The notes under the pieces were generated by a model. It did no database searches and had not been told where the DNA came from. It saw only the letters and a program-made list of their open reading frames with translations. From Hexactinellida sp. DTS-2022 (Eukaryota > Porifera > Hexactinellida), in assembly GCA_028753945.1 (NCBI GenBank), contig JAPNXP010000018.1:1364001-1428000 (forward strand): a stretch of DNA of 64,000 nt, read 5' to 3'. This document shows positions 62,426-64,000 of the stretch, in pieces. The position numbers and the translations under genes were made by a program. How positions within the stretch are numbered: position 1 is the stretch's first letter; every line of letters begins with the position of its first letter.

Positions 62426-63517
62426 ATGAAAGCAAATAAAGTTGGGATGAGTATACTGTGCTATCTTGGATTATACATTTTATTAGTTTTCAATACGAAT
62501 GGAATATCAGGATATCCTTATGTACGGGTTGGAGATTCCACCATACGACAAATATTTATAAACAAAAATGAGTCATTCTGCGTATATGAACTTAGTTATA
62601 AAGTGAATAATGATATGATTTGGCTAAATATTTGTACTGACAATATTAGCTATACAACAATATTATTTTTGTGCCAGGATTTGGGATCTATCGTTACGGT
62701 TTCAACAGAGACAGATGGAATGTTGCCGCGAAGAGAACAAACAGCTGAGTTACATTGCAACGGAAATGAAACTAGCCTAAGTGAATGTTATTTCCGAATT
62801 ATTAAGTCATGCACTCATTTCGTTCACGACACACGGTGTACAAGTTGCACTACGAGCTCTCAGTGTAACGGTAATGTCTGTGGAATTAATGGAATTTGTG
62901 TTTGTGAGTCTCCGTATTTCGGTACTGCCTGTCAGTTCAAGAACTGCTCAGCTCCCTGTGACAGGTACCACACGTGTGACACTCAAAATGGGACGTGTGA
63001 ATGTCGAGTGCCATTCACAGGAGATAAGTGTGAGTTGAGGGGGTGTGACCCGCCCTGCGAAAATGGGGGAGTGTGCACCCTTTCTGGACAATGTAGGTGT
63101 ACGAGGGGAATATCTGGACTGGCATGTGAGAACATTACAAATAATATAAATTTCGATTTAATAATTAATAATGTAATTAAATTAATAATAATAAGTATTA
63201 TACCATGCATATTATTAACAATACTATTTGTTATAATACCCATTATGGTTATGGTAACCTCCCAATGTACAAGAATCATACAATATATTTACAGAAAGAC
63301 CAATCGTAAAACAACGTTAAGAAGAATGGAAAATGTAATTGAAGCAGGCTCTGACAATATCCCACAGGTACCAGATGATCAGCCTAATAACACTAATGAC
63401 GAAGAAACCTATATAATAATGCGAGCTCATACTTATGAAAATACACCAAATAGAGTGTCTCGAGAACTAGCGGGAAGGCAGAGCGGGCCAAGAGAAGAAA
63501 GCCATCTTTATATATAG
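62426..63517 (+). CDS. Kinase-less SRCR-like/EGF receptor
   Basis: Single exon, 363 residues. Signal peptide about 1-28 (a second start at M8 is possible); a degenerate SRCR-like region about 30-145 (MIWLNICTDNISYTTILFLC, LHCNGNETSLSECYF); three EGF-like modules 146-233; transmembrane helix about 252-278, rich in Ile; a basic inner edge and an 80-residue tail with TYIIMRAHTYEN (YIIM is a YxxM form, YEN a YxN form) and a terminal LYI. No kinase. The EGF cassette at 62858-62991 is almost the same DNA as in RTK H, though the rest of the two ectodomains differs. Confidence 0.84.
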   Translation: MKANKVGMSILCYLGLYILLVFNTNGISGYPYVRVGDSTIRQIFINKNESFCVYELSYKVNNDMIWLNICTDNISYTTILFLCQDLGSIVTVSTETDGMLPRREQTAELHCNGNETSLSECYFRIIKSCTHFVHDTRCTSCTTSSQCNGNVCGINGICVCESPYFGTACQFKNCSAPCDRYHTCDTQNGTCECRVPFTGDKCELRGCDPPCENGGVCTLSGQCRCTRGISGLACENITNNINFDLIINNVIKLIIISIIPCILLTILFVIIPIMVMVTSQCTRIIQYIYRKTNRKTTLRRMENVIEAGSDNIPQVPDDQPNNTNDEETYIIMRAHTYENTPNRVSRELAGRQSGPREESHLYI

Positions 63518-64000
63518 CTCAGTTAATGAGAGTGTTAATTAAAGGTTCCTACAAGCTAATCCATACAATTTGTACATCTGTTATTACTCTAAAATATGTA
63601 TTTGAGGATTTATAGTGGTAATGAATTAATATGTATTTATTTGTTTAACAGTATTTGCTCTAAAAACAGTAGTAGACTCGATAGTACGAAAATGAACAAA
63701 GCAAAATATCGGTGACAATTTCCGGATAAATCGAACAAGTTTCGACGGTACCCTGATGTCCATATTAAGAAGAGTATACTTAGTATGTAGTGCTGTGCAA
63801 TATAATTAAGTATTCCTAAAACGAAGATGAATTCAAACGCTTTCGTTCTAATTAAATACGTCAACTGAACCGTATAAATTCATGTAACATGCTGGTAGGA
63901 TAGTTAAGTTCAAAATGGTAATTACGTGCTTAATAATTTCTAATTAATACAAACCTTAAAATTTCCAAAATATTAAATAACAAAACAAAGTCCGCGAGAT
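63518..64000. other. 3' flank, no gene recognised
   Basis: AT-rich; a 75-codon minus frame at 63637-63864 is hydrophobic but without recognisable features. Confidence 0.35.

Overview
The window looks like nuclear DNA of an animal, most likely a demosponge. GT-AG introns, an LC3-type autophagy gene, a zeta-class glutathione transferase, an SH2+PH adaptor and many receptor tyrosine kinases (RTKs) with SRCR-like and EGF-like ectodomains all point to a metazoan or very close relative. The AT-rich DNA, many small DNA transposons and the SRCR/EGF/kinase receptor expansion fit a sponge such as a haplosclerid. The species assignment is inference; no marker gene here proves it.

Layout. From 1 to 12.5 kb there is a mixed set of ordinary genes: a decayed TRAF-like pseudogene and its intact two-exon relative (2940-4022), a DAPP1-like adaptor (4590-5597), an unrecognised four-helix membrane protein (6904-7560), a three-exon LC3 gene on the minus strand (8603-9374) and the 3' half of a maleylacetoacetate isomerase/GSTZ1 gene on the minus strand (10746-12536). 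A transposon with TTAA flanks (13062-14195) follows.

From 14.8 kb to 63.5 kb nearly every gene is a single-exon, single-pass surface receptor. There are nine RTK genes (one frameshifted within the kinase C-lobe), one RTK pseudogene split by a hAT-like element, and five receptors without a kinase whose cytoplasmic tails are rich in tyrosines. Two of these tails carry YxxM motifs. Orientation switches repeatedly. Several paralogues are arranged as inverted pairs, and kinase domains are far more alike than the ectodomains attached to them, which suggests gene conversion and domain shuffling. Most receptor genes have a TATA-like box about 40-75 bp upstream of the ATG, so promoter plus coding unit is very compact.

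How the parts may work together (inference): the RTKs would phosphorylate themselves and the tyrosine-rich tails of the kinase-less receptors, which would recruit SH2 proteins such as PI3-kinase. DAPP1-type adaptors read phosphotyrosine and 3-phosphoinositides together. The arrangement resembles the paired or variable receptor clusters used elsewhere for self or microbe recognition, but no ligand can be deduced here.

The intergenic DNA is full of mobile-element debris: hAT-like elements with exact 8-bp target duplications, pogo/Tigger-like elements with TA duplications, a TAGGGCTG-ended family in at least four copies, a DIRS-type retrotransposon fragment, and a complete hammerhead ribozyme motif at 56189-56244.
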